From assembly GCA_039583695.1 (NCBI GenBank), contig JAVKSL010000018.1, forward strand, positions 1 through 39,228: a DNA stretch of 39,228 nucleotides. The letters are read 5' to 3'. Below are positions 22,057 to 29,849 of the stretch, one piece after another (within the stretch, counting starts at the first letter, position 1; every line of letters begins with the position of its first letter). This stretch comes from JAVKSL01 sp039583695. GTDB lineage: Bacteria > Actinomycetota > Acidimicrobiia > Acidimicrobiales > JAJPHD01. Made by a program: the position numbers and the translations under genes. The notes beneath the pieces were generated by a model. The model did no database searches, was not told where the DNA came from, and saw nothing but the letters and a program-made list of their open reading frames with translations.

Positions 22057-23370
22057 GTGATGGCAGTTGCCCTCCTCCGCCGGTCTCCGCGCGAGGTGGC
22101 GATGGTGCTTCGTCCGTTCCTATCGGCGTTGTTGGGCGCTGACCTGCCCTTCGCAATCCGCTTCTGGGATGGTAGCGAGATCGGGGCCTTCGGTGCCCTG
22201 CCGGCACCGGCGACGGTGGTGGTTCGCTCGCCTCGAGCCCTCCGGCGGATCCTGTACGGACCCGACGAGCTGGGCTTTGGGAGGGCATACGTAGCGGGTG
22301 AGCTGGACATCGAAGGCGACCTGCTGTGGTTGCTCACCAGGGCAGAGCTGCCGGCGCTGGGGGAGTCCTGGGCGCGCCCTGCCACCTGGCTTGCAGGGCT
22401 TCGCATGGCCACCGAGCTGGGTATCCTCGGGCCGCCATTGCCTGCGCCCCCGGAGGAGTTCCCCGTACCCGGACCGCTGCGGTCCAGGCTGTCCGAGGCA
22501 AAGCGCCACGATGCCCGGAGCATCTCGCATCACTACGACGTGGGCAACGAGTTCTACCGCCTCGTGCTGGGGCCGACGATGGCGTACTCCTGCGCCCGTT
22601 TCGTGAGTCCGAGCGACAGTCTCGAAGCTGCCCAAGAGGCCAAGCACGACCTGATCTGTCGCAAGCTCGGCCTCCAGCCGGGGATGCGACTCCTCGACGT
22701 CGGATGTGGCTGGGGAGGTATGGTCCGCCACGCGGCACGCCACTACGGAGTCCGGGCGGTGGGCATCACCCTTGCTGCTGAGCAGCAGCGCTGGGCGGTG
22801 CGGGCTACCGAGGAGGCTGGGCTGGCGGGCATGGTCGAGACCAGACGGCAGGATTTTCGGGACCTGGGCGGCGAGAGCTTTGACGCGGTGTGCAGCATCG
22901 GGATGTTCGAGCACGTGAGCTCGGCGGCGGTGCAGGCATACTTCAGCACCCTTTACGGCCTCCTCCGACCTGGAGGACGCATGCTCAACCATGCCATCTC
23001 CCAGCCGCAGGGGAGCCACTACGGACATCGCTCGTTCCTCCTGCGCTATGTCTTTCCCAACGGGGAGCTGCGTGACGTGGGGTCGACCGCGGAGGCTATG
23101 CAAATGGCCGGCTTCGAGCTTCGAGATGTGGAGAGCTTGCGGGAGCACTACGCGTTGACCCTGCGACGATGGCTGGCGAACCTCGAGTCACGCTGGGAGC
23201 AGGCCGAAGCACTGGTGGGCGCGCCGCGGGCGCGTATCTGGAGGCTGTACATGACCAGCTCGGTCAACAGCTTCGAGCAGGCTGACGTGGGGGTTCATCA
23301 AGTTCTGGGGGTGAAGCTGGCACCAGGCGGCCATAGCGGGTTTCCCCTGACCCGGGCGGGCTGGGTGTGA
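22057..23370 (+). CDS. Cyclopropane-fatty-acyl-phospholipid synthase family methyltransferase
   Basis: SAM-dependent enzyme that would modify unsaturated acyl chains of membrane lipids, by cyclopropanation or methylation. The SAM motif is LLDVGCGWGGMVRHAA, preceded by ISHHYDVGNEFYRLVLGPTMAYSCA and followed by SIGMFEHV, all diagnostic of the family. About 140 N-terminal residues form the usual lipid-binding domain of long CFA synthases. 437 residues. Starts GTG 22057 and ATG 22060 are adjacent; neither has a clear Shine-Dalgarno. The stop overlaps the next start as GTGA, so a coupled operon with the LysR and downstream genes is likely. Confidence 0.93.
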   Translation: MMAVALLRRSPREVAMVLRPFLSALLGADLPFAIRFWDGSEIGAFGALPAPATVVVRSPRALRRILYGPDELGFGRAYVAGELDIEGDLLWLLTRAELPALGESWARPATWLAGLRMATELGILGPPLPAPPEEFPVPGPLRSRLSEAKRHDARSISHHYDVGNEFYRLVLGPTMAYSCARFVSPSDSLEAAQEAKHDLICRKLGLQPGMRLLDVGCGWGGMVRHAARHYGVRAVGITLAAEQQRWAVRATEEAGLAGMVETRRQDFRDLGGESFDAVCSIGMFEHVSSAAVQAYFSTLYGLLRPGGRMLNHAISQPQGSHYGHRSFLLRYVFPNGELRDVGSTAEAMQMAGFELRDVESLREHYALTLRRWLANLESRWEQAEALVGAPRARIWRLYMTSSVNSFEQADVGVHQVLGVKLAPGGHSGFPLTRAGWV

Positions 23371-25082
23371 GCCGCTCTGAGCTGTCTCGGAGGGAGTTCC
23401 TGCGGGGCCTCGGGATGGGGGCAACGATCCTGGGAGCGGCTGGCGTGGGAGCTGCCGGTTGCAACTTGCTCGCCTCTTCCAAGCCGACCTCCGGGCGGTC
23501 CACGACCACCACGACGCCCCAGGTCACGGCCACCCGGATCGGCGATGGGCCGGTGGTCCAGACTGCCGCATGGGTCCAGGCGGAGAACGCCCGGGCTGGC
23601 ACCACAGAGTGGGTGGCCACGGGCACTGCAATTCCCCATGTCCTGGAGGCCTACGCCGACAAGGTGAGCGCCCAGGTGGGCGACACCATAACCCTTTATG
23701 TGAGCTGCCAGGACCCGAGCTTCACCGTGGCTGCGTTCCGGATGGGCTGGTACGGCGGCTTGGGGGGGCGCCTCATCTGGCGCTCGGGATCCGTGCGTGG
23801 CCAGGTCCAGGCAGCGCCCACTCTCGACGCGGCGACATACATGGTGGAGTGCGCCTGGGCGCCCTCCACCCGCTTCCCGATTACCTCGGCCTGGCCCCCC
23901 GGTGACTACCTGCTCAAGCTGACCGCAAGCGGAGGTCAGGTTCGTTACGTCCCCCTTGCGTTGCGGGACGATGCCAGCAGGGCCGCTTACGTGATACAGA
24001 ACAGCGTGACCACCTATCAGGCCTACAACTGGTGGGGGGGGTACTGCTTGTACTACGGACCCACTCATGCTGGTTCCATCTATACCGGTCCCCACGGAGG
24101 AGCGGGCAAGGACTTCCACAACCGCTCCCGTGTGGTTTCCTACGACCGGCCTTATCCCCATGACTGGGCCTACGGAGCAGCGGATTTCATGGGCAACGAG
24201 CTGCCCATGGTGATGCTGGCCGAGCGTCTGGGACTTGACGTGACCTATTGGACCGATGTGGACCTGCATGCGAGGCCTCAGCTGCTGGCAAAGCACCGGG
24301 CCCTGATCAGCTTGGGCCACGATGAGTACTGGTCGGCCGCGATGTACGACGGTGCGCTGGCCGCCAACAAGACGGGGGTAAACCTTGTGTTCCTGGGCGC
24401 CAACGCCTGCTATCGTCACATCCGCTTCGAGCAGTCTCCGCTCGGTGCGAACCGTCACGTCATCTGCTACAAGGTGGCCACCGAGGACCCCTCCTACGGT
24501 GTGGATAACGCCAAGGTCACCTCCAACTGGGCCGACCCACCGATCCCGCGCCCTGAGTCGGTGATGATCGGGAACATGTACCAGTCCAACGGTGTCGATG
24601 CAGATATGATCGTCACTGACGCAAGCTCGTGGTTTCTGGCGGGCACTGGTCTGGTTGACGGCGATCATCTGGTGAGCGTGATCGGTCCGGAGTACGATGG
24701 CTACGACCCGGCGGTTCCGAGCCCGACCAACCTCACCGTGATCGCTCACTCTCCGGTCACTGGCATTGGCGGTATCCCCGGGTACGCGGATATGACCTGG
24801 TTCACTCGCCCTGGGGCGGGTGGGGTCTTCGACACTGGCACCAACTATTGGATAAACAAGATGGGCGACAACACCGGTGCGTTCAATGTCGGCCTGGTGG
24901 CGCGCCCGATCCCAGACGTGACCTCCGCGCTCTTGCGAATCACCGAGAACGTCTTGGGCGCGGTCGGCGCGGGCCCGGCAGGACTCACCCACCCGTCCAC
25001 GCCGAACTGGGATCAGCTCTACAAGGGTCCGAGCACCTCGCCCGGTATCGCCTCGAATTACCGGACCTTCTGGCCGGCCTGA
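23367..25082 (+). CDS. Tat-exported lipoprotein with N,N-dimethylformamidase beta-like domain
   Basis: 571-residue exported protein. The N-terminus has a twin-arginine signal (SRREFLRG, Arg8/Arg9), a hydrophobic stretch and the lipobox AAGC (Cys32), followed by a short Thr-rich linker. The body matches the large-subunit C-terminal domain of N,N-dimethylformamidase: FRMGWYGGLGGR, QAYNWWGGYCLYY, SLGHDEYWSAAMYD and FLGANACYRHIRFE. In the known enzyme tyrosines and a glutamate bind iron; the HDEYWS motif could contribute, but this is inference. The substrate is unknown. Tat export agrees with folding around a cofactor in the cytoplasm. GTG 23367 overlaps the CFA synthase stop. Confidence 0.8.
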   Translation: MSRSELSRREFLRGLGMGATILGAAGVGAAGCNLLASSKPTSGRSTTTTTPQVTATRIGDGPVVQTAAWVQAENARAGTTEWVATGTAIPHVLEAYADKVSAQVGDTITLYVSCQDPSFTVAAFRMGWYGGLGGRLIWRSGSVRGQVQAAPTLDAATYMVECAWAPSTRFPITSAWPPGDYLLKLTASGGQVRYVPLALRDDASRAAYVIQNSVTTYQAYNWWGGYCLYYGPTHAGSIYTGPHGGAGKDFHNRSRVVSYDRPYPHDWAYGAADFMGNELPMVMLAERLGLDVTYWTDVDLHARPQLLAKHRALISLGHDEYWSAAMYDGALAANKTGVNLVFLGANACYRHIRFEQSPLGANRHVICYKVATEDPSYGVDNAKVTSNWADPPIPRPESVMIGNMYQSNGVDADMIVTDASSWFLAGTGLVDGDHLVSVIGPEYDGYDPAVPSPTNLTVIAHSPVTGIGGIPGYADMTWFTRPGAGGVFDTGTNYWINKMGDNTGAFNVGLVARPIPDVTSALLRITENVLGAVGAGPAGLTHPSTPNWDQLYKGPSTSPGIASNYRTFWPA

Positions 25083-25155
25083 GGGGTCCGGTGCCGGTGC
25101 AGCCCGCTGCCTGCAGGTGCAGCGCACAGCTGTCGATCCTGAGCCTGTAGTGACG

Positions 25156-26544
25156 ATGGGGTTTCGACAAGTTCCAGGGCGGCAATCCGACCAAGGGCTC
25201 GCTCCGAGCACCGGGCTGGCTTCGAGGGTGGCGCGGCGCAAGCCGGCTTGGTGGCGCTGGCTGCGCCGGGGGATCGAGGTGGTCGTCGGCGGAGCCGGGG
25301 TCTATGCCCTGTTCGCCGCCCGGCACCAGGTGGCCGCCGCCGCCGGGCTTCTGGGCCACCTGGCTTGGCCCTGGCTGGTGGCGGCCTGTGCAGCAGAGCT
25401 GGCGTCGATGGGCGCTTTTGCCCGGATCCAGAGTTGGCTGCTCCGGGCTGGCGGAGTGCCCCTCGGTCTATTGCCCATGGTCGAGATCACCCTCGCCGGC
25501 AACGCCCTTTCGGTGAGCCTTCCCGGTGGGGTGGCCTGGGGGACCGGGTACGCCTTCGAGCAGCTCCGACGGCGCGGGGCAGACCGGACCTTGGCTCTTT
25601 GGGTGGTGTTGGCCGCGGGCGCTCTGGACAGCTTTGCGCTTTTCGTGCTCATCGTCGTCGGGGTCTGGGGGGGCGGGGCCACCGGTCCTGCCCGCGACCT
25701 TCGCATCCCGGTGGCTGTGCTCGCGGCCATCCCCGTAGGCGTGGTGATCATCTTCGTGGCGGTCCGGCACAGCCGGCGGTGTCACCAGGTCGGCTCGGCG
25801 GTGGCTCGGGCCGCTGACCGCCTACTCGGGGGAGCCCCGATTGGTCGTCGGTCCAGCCCTGCCGCCCGCTGGTCCAGCCCTGCCGCCCGCTGGTCCAGCC
25901 CTGCCGCCCAACGGTCCGGCGCTGCCGCCCAACGGTCCGGCGCTGCCGCCCGCCGGCTCGGCACTGCCGCCCGCCGGCTCGGCGCTGCCGCCCGCCGGCT
26001 CGGCGCTGCCGCCCGCCGGCTCGGGGCGGTCCAGCCACGTGGTGTCGACTGGGCGGTGAGCTTTGGCTTTTCCCTTGCCAACTGGGTCTATGACTGTGCT
26101 TGCCTGGTGTTTTGCATGCTGGCCCTGGGTATTGCGGTCCCATGGCGCGGCCTGTTGGTCGCCTACTGCCTTGCCCAGGTCAGCGCCAGCCTGCCTCTTA
26201 CCCCAGGAGGCATCGGCATCGTCGAGGGGAGCATGTCGTTGGCGCTGATTGCCTATGGGCTTCGCGCGAAGGACGCCGTAGCTGTGGTGCTGCTTTACCG
26301 GATCATCAGCTTCTGGGCACTGGTGCCCATCGGGTGGGGCGCGTGGGGATTGCTGCATCTCCGGGATCCGGAGGTGCTGATGACGGTCCCAGCCCGCGGG
26401 TCAGCCAGCGGTGCAGGTCTGGTGGCGCGGGTCGAAGACGGTGGCGAGCACCCGGCTCGCGCTCGGAGCAAAGCTCAGGCGAACTGTTTCAGCTTGGCGC
26501 ACGACGATGGTGGTGAGGCCGTCGGGGCGCGCCAGAGTGCATAG
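25156..26544 (+). CDS. MprF-type flippase-like membrane protein (LPG synthase TM domain)
   Basis: Polytopic membrane protein with the features of the lysylphosphatidylglycerol-synthase transmembrane family: repeated hydrophobic helices, the motif LAGNALSVSLPGGVAWGTGYAF cut here to its core SLPGGVAWG, and near the C-terminus SLPLTPGGIGIVEG. No synthase domain is attached. A cytosolic loop at about residues 230-290 is made of eight seven-residue repeats (21-bp units). ATG 25156 is chosen; GTG 25117 is an alternative. The last ~45 residues overlap antisense the convergent GT-C-like gene for 144 bp. It follows the CFA-synthase and Tat lipoprotein genes and could move a modified lipid across the membrane. 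Confidence 0.82.
   Translation: MGFRQVPGRQSDQGLAPSTGLASRVARRKPAWWRWLRRGIEVVVGGAGVYALFAARHQVAAAAGLLGHLAWPWLVAACAAELASMGAFARIQSWLLRAGGVPLGLLPMVEITLAGNALSVSLPGGVAWGTGYAFEQLRRRGADRTLALWVVLAAGALDSFALFVLIVVGVWGGGATGPARDLRIPVAVLAAIPVGVVIIFVAVRHSRRCHQVGSAVARAADRLLGGAPIGRRSSPAARWSSPAARWSSPAAQRSGAAAQRSGAAARRLGTAARRLGAAARRLGAAARRLGAVQPRGVDWAVSFGFSLANWVYDCACLVFCMLALGIAVPWRGLLVAYCLAQVSASLPLTPGGIGIVEGSMSLALIAYGLRAKDAVAVVLLYRIISFWALVPIGWGAWGLLHLRDPEVLMTVPARGSASGAGLVARVEDGGEHPARARSKAQANCFSLAHDDGGEAVGARQSA
25850..26017 (+). repeat. 21-bp tandem repeat, 8 copies, in the flippase-like gene
   Basis: Eight 21-bp units starting GG(T/C)(C/T)C(A/G)G, grading from one variant to another along the array. They encode seven-residue units of the WSSPAAR / RSGAAAQ / RLGAAAR kind in a predicted cytoplasmic loop. 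The frame is kept throughout. Confidence 0.93.
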
Positions 26545-28086
26545 GCCTGGCGCGCGCCAGTAAGGGGTCCAGCGCACGGCGAAACGGTAACGGCCGGGCT
26601 GAGGCAGGTCGATCAGGTAGCCCTCCTGTCCGGCGGCGAGGACCCGGGGGTGGCCTGGACCACTCAGCAGGGGCCTCGGGTGGGGCACCGCGTAGACGTC
26701 GACGGTGGGGCTGGACTCGACGAGGATCAGCCCGGCGGCGCCGTCGCGGACGATGCGGGCTTCCTCGGCGGCGCTGAAGTCAGGGTTCGCAGTCGAGATC
26801 ACCACGTAGGCCACGCCCAGGCGGTGGAGCCAGGCGACGTAGGTGGTCGTGGTGAAGTGGTGGTAGAGGAAGGCATCGAGGGGGAAGTCGTCCTGGCGGT
26901 ACCAACCTCGGGCGAGGGGGATCTGGGCCTCGGCGAGGTAGAGCGCCGGCCAGTGGTTGTTGATGTCGACGGCCTCGACCCGCTCGTCGGGGTTAAGGTG
27001 AGCGTGGAGGTAGGAGATCGCCGGCTCCCAGTAGGAGGGCTGCGCTGCGGCTGCGGTCGCGGCGGTCTCGAACAGGGGTGGTCCTACCTGGGGCTCGAAG
27101 GTCCAGAATGCGGCCAAGGCGACCGCGCCCAGGCAGGGCCACCGTGGCCGCCAGTGCCGCAAAGTAGCCGCGAGCACCATCACCGCGAGGGCTCCGTACT
27201 GGACTCGCACAATGTTGGCCCCGACTGCCGTTTGCACCACGTACAGCACCGTGCAGATGAGGGCATAGAGCCCTGCGAGCACCAGGATCTCCCGGCGCCG
27301 GGGTGTCCTCCAGGTGAGCCAAGCGACAAGGAAGCTAAAGGCGAGGGCGCTGATGAATGACTGGGTCCAAAAGGGGTACGTGCCGTTGTAGGGGAAGGCC
27401 CTCCAAAGTGTCAGCTCGGCGAGCCCCCCGACGGCGATCGTGCCCCACGAGGCAAGGAGCCGCCGGCGCTCGAGGCTCCCGGCGAGGCCCAGGGCGGCCA
27501 CCATGATCGCCAGGCCGGCAAAGGCCAGGGCGCTCGCAGCGAGGGAGGCCAGGGCGAGGACCGCAAAGGCCAGGAGGCGACAACCCCGTCCCGCCTGCAA
27601 GAAGGCTAGGGCTGCGAGTGCCAGGCCGGTGCCGAGAGTGAAGGGGAAGTCAAAGCTGAGCAGGTAGGCCGGCCAGATCACGGTGAAGACCCAGATTGCC
27701 GGCTGGGCAGCACGGCCGAAGGCCCGGGTGAGCAGCACGGCGAGCGAGGTGACCGCGATGGCGACCGAGGCCGCCCCGAGCAGGGCGAAGCCGAAGATGC
27801 TTGCCAGGGGGTAGACGAGCAGCGAGTAGGTCCAGATGACGTACTGGCCGTCGTACCAGGAGCTGTCCCAGGCCACGAAGCCTCGCTGCTCGAAGATGCG
27901 CAGCTGGAAGGCGTGAGCCGCGTAGTCGTTGCCATGCGGTGCCAGGTAGGCCACCAGGAGCGCCAAACCCAGAGCGACCAGGCCGGAGGCGACGGCCACC
28001 CGGAGCGCCGTTCGATCCGCCCCCGTGCGATCTTCGCCGCCCGCCGGTGCACGAAGTGCCGGTGGCAAGGTCCCCAACAGCGTCAT
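26401..28086 (-). CDS. Polytopic membrane protein, GT-C glycosyltransferase-like
   Basis: 561 residues with roughly ten hydrophobic helices in the first two thirds, then a C-terminal exported-looking domain of about 190 residues. An early loop contains an acidic/His pattern (GNDYAAHAFQLRIFEQRGFV, then WDSSWYDGQ) of the kind GT-C enzymes use to hold lipid-linked sugar donors. The C-terminal part has VDINNHWPALYLAE and YVAWLHRLGVAYVV. I do not recognise a specific family; a lipid-sugar transferase is an inference. ATG 28086 is chosen; an in-frame GTG about 65 bases upstream is possible. Its 3' end overlaps the convergent flippase-like gene by 144 bp. Confidence 0.72.
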   Translation of the reverse strand: MTLLGTLPPALRAPAGGEDRTGADRTALRVAVASGLVALGLALLVAYLAPHGNDYAAHAFQLRIFEQRGFVAWDSSWYDGQYVIWTYSLLVYPLASIFGFALLGAASVAIAVTSLAVLLTRAFGRAAQPAIWVFTVIWPAYLLSFDFPFTLGTGLALAALAFLQAGRGCRLLAFAVLALASLAASALAFAGLAIMVAALGLAGSLERRRLLASWGTIAVGGLAELTLWRAFPYNGTYPFWTQSFISALAFSFLVAWLTWRTPRRREILVLAGLYALICTVLYVVQTAVGANIVRVQYGALAVMVLAATLRHWRPRWPCLGAVALAAFWTFEPQVGPPLFETAATAAAAQPSYWEPAISYLHAHLNPDERVEAVDINNHWPALYLAEAQIPLARGWYRQDDFPLDAFLYHHFTTTTYVAWLHRLGVAYVVISTANPDFSAAEEARIVRDGAAGLILVESSPTVDVYAVPHPRPLLSGPGHPRVLAAGQEGYLIDLPQPGRYRFAVRWTPYWRAPGLCTLARPDGLTTIVVRQAETVRLSFAPSASRVLATVFDPRHQTCTAG

Positions 28087-28190
28087 CTGAACCGCCCGGA
28101 TCCCCTGGACTGGCTCCGCGCTGAGCTGGGGAGGGCCACGGCGCCACACGCGCTCATCCGGGCGATGTCGAGCTCGTCCGGCCGGGCAGC

Positions 28191-28787
28191 TCAGGCCCGG
28201 GGCGTGGAGGTCAGGTTCCACAAGCTCACAACCGCGTTCTCGTGCTCCCAGCCGAGCTGGCTGACCGCGCCGGCGTCCAGGGCCAGAAGCGCCCCACCCT
28301 GCGGGCCCAGCCCCACCCACCGGGCTGCCAGCACCCGCAGGAAGTGGCCGTGTGAGAACACAGCCACCTCCCCCCCTCCAGCCCGGATGTCTCCGATGAC
28401 CCGGTCGGCGCGCTCTGCCAGGGACTCCAAGGTCTCGCCTCCTGGAACCCCGTCCCGCCAGAGGTGCCAATCGGGCCGATCGACCCGGATGTCGTCGGTC
28501 GTCCGCCCTTCGTAGTCGCCGTAGTCCCACTCCGCAAGATCGGGGACCACCTCGGCGACGTCTCCATAGCCGGCCAGGGCGCAGGTCGCTCGAGCGCGGC
28601 CGAGGGGGCTGGTGAGCACCCGGCTAAAGCTCCACTGGCCAAGCACACCCGCCAGACGGTGCGCCTCGGCCTCGCCCTCGGCATCGAGAGGGACGTCCGT
28701 GCGCCCAGTGTGGCGCATGGTGCGGCTCCAAGGCGTCTCACCGTGGCGGACCAGGATCGCGCGAGGTCGGGTGTCATCGGGGGGCAT
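28191..28787 (-). CDS. Histidine phosphatase (phosphoglycerate mutase family)
   Basis: 198-residue member of branch 1 of the histidine phosphatase superfamily. The catalytic RHGET motif is near the N-terminus (LVRHGETPW), the proton donor region is AEWDYGDYEG, and the second histidine motif is FSHGHFLR. These proteins hydrolyse phosphate esters or act as mutases; the specific substrate is not evident. It lies about 100 bases upstream of the GT-C-like gene on the same strand and could be cotranscribed. It is divergent from the lipoprotein hydrolase gene at 28842. Confidence 0.92.
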   Translation of the reverse strand: MPPDDTRPRAILVRHGETPWSRTMRHTGRTDVPLDAEGEAEAHRLAGVLGQWSFSRVLTSPLGRARATCALAGYGDVAEVVPDLAEWDYGDYEGRTTDDIRVDRPDWHLWRDGVPGGETLESLAERADRVIGDIRAGGGEVAVFSHGHFLRVLAARWVGLGPQGGALLALDAGAVSQLGWEHENAVVSLWNLTSTPRA

Positions 28788-28831
28788 GGTCGCTCAGGCT
28801 ATTGGCTGCCCGGGCAGCGCCCCCGGCGTAG

Positions 28832-28841
28832 CATACTGACA
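28832..28841 (+). promoter_or_regulatory. -10 box before the lipoprotein hydrolase gene
   Basis: CATACT (28832-28837) ends four bases before GTG 28842, again implying a leaderless transcript. No good -35 box is seen. Confidence 0.4.
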
Positions 28842-29849
28842 GTGGTCCCTGGTAGACCAAAGAGTGCGCTGTCACTTGGTTTCTGCGCGGCCACGCTCGG
28901 TGCCTTGTTGCTGGTCGGCTGCTCCCCGGCCTCCCCGGCCTCCCCGGCCTCCCCGGTTTCCCCGGTCCCGCTGACGGCCCACGGAACCCACCCCAAATCT
29001 CGATCGACCTCTGAACCTACCCCCACCCCCTCGGCGACCCCCACCCGCTCGGCGACCCCCACCCGCTCGGCGACCCCCACCACCGGCCGCCAGCCGCCGT
29101 TTGCAGTCACCGAGGTCACTGTGCGAATGGTCGACCGTACCCGGCCGACGGTGGCAGACGGACGCCAGATCAGTCCATATCGGACCCTGATCACGGAGGT
29201 CTGGATTCCGGACGCTCCAGGCCGCCGTCCTCTCGTGGTGTTCGCGCCTGGGTTCCGCGTCGGTCCCGCTCCGTACGCGACCCTGCTAGAGGGCTGGGCG
29301 CGCCATGGCTACATCGTTGCGGCCCCCGAGTTCCCGCTCACCGACGCGGCGGTGGCAGGCCCCAACCTGGATGAGGGTGACCTGGCCAACGAGCCCGCCG
29401 ATGTGCGCTTCGTCACCGACACACTGGTCAGCCAGATGTCTTCCCGCATCGACCCCAGCCGGGTGGCAGTCGCTGGGCACAGCGACGGGGCAGAGGTGGC
29501 GCTGGCGCTGGGCGCCGAAGCTGGCCCACCAGGCGAGCCGGTGTACCGGGCGGTGATCGCCATGTCTGCCCAGCCCCTGCCTGGTCCAGCCCGCAACCCA
29601 CCCCTGCTGGTCGTCCAGGGCACGGCCGACGCCATCAACCCGTTCGCACGGGGCTACAGAACCTGGCTACAGGCCGAGGCCCCGAAGTACCTGGACGTTC
29701 TCCACGGCGCCGGCCACCTGGCGCCACTCGAGGCCCCCAGCCCGTGGCTGGGGGGTCTGATCAGGGTCACCAACACCTTCCTCGACTCCTATGTCGCCGG
29801 CGACGCTCCTCCGGGGGCAGTCACGAGCGCCATCTCAGGTGATGGATAG
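28842..29849 (+). CDS. Alpha/beta-hydrolase lipoprotein (chlorophyllase/PET-hydrolase-like)
   Basis: Secreted lipoprotein: the signal peptide ends in lipobox LVGC at about residue 27, followed by a Ser/Pro/Thr/Ala-rich linker with two tandem repeats. The hydrolase domain starts VTVRMVDRTRPT and shows the nucleophile elbow GHSDG and a late histidine in HGAGHLAP. The RPLVVFAPGFRVGPAPYATL segment is typical of the chlorophyllase-like/dienelactone group. Ester hydrolysis outside the membrane is likely; the substrate is unknown. GTG 28842 gives a proper signal peptide; the open frame upstream is antisense to the phosphatase. It overlaps nadA convergently by 15 bp. Confidence 0.85.
   Translation: MVPGRPKSALSLGFCAATLGALLLVGCSPASPASPASPVSPVPLTAHGTHPKSRSTSEPTPTPSATPTRSATPTRSATPTTGRQPPFAVTEVTVRMVDRTRPTVADGRQISPYRTLITEVWIPDAPGRRPLVVFAPGFRVGPAPYATLLEGWARHGYIVAAPEFPLTDAAVAGPNLDEGDLANEPADVRFVTDTLVSQMSSRIDPSRVAVAGHSDGAEVALALGAEAGPPGEPVYRAVIAMSAQPLPGPARNPPLLVVQGTADAINPFARGYRTWLQAEAPKYLDVLHGAGHLAPLEAPSPWLGGLIRVTNTFLDSYVAGDAPPGAVTSAISGDG
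28922..28966 (+). repeat. 9-bp tandem repeat coding for SPA/SPV units
   Basis: Five units of CTCCCCGGC/T just after the lipobox cysteine encode repeated Ser-Pro-Ala/Val, part of the wall-spanning linker. Confidence 0.85.
29031..29084 (+). repeat. 18-bp tandem repeat in the hydrolase linker
   Basis: Three units of an 18-bp sequence starting TCGGCGACC encode repeated Ser-Ala-Thr-Pro-Thr-Arg in the same linker. Confidence 0.85.

Noticed and set aside
28087..28185. Small 24-codon ORF just before the GT-C-like gene, overlapping its ATG
   Set aside because: It could be a leader peptide, but there is no ribosome site, attenuator hairpin or codon signature to support it.
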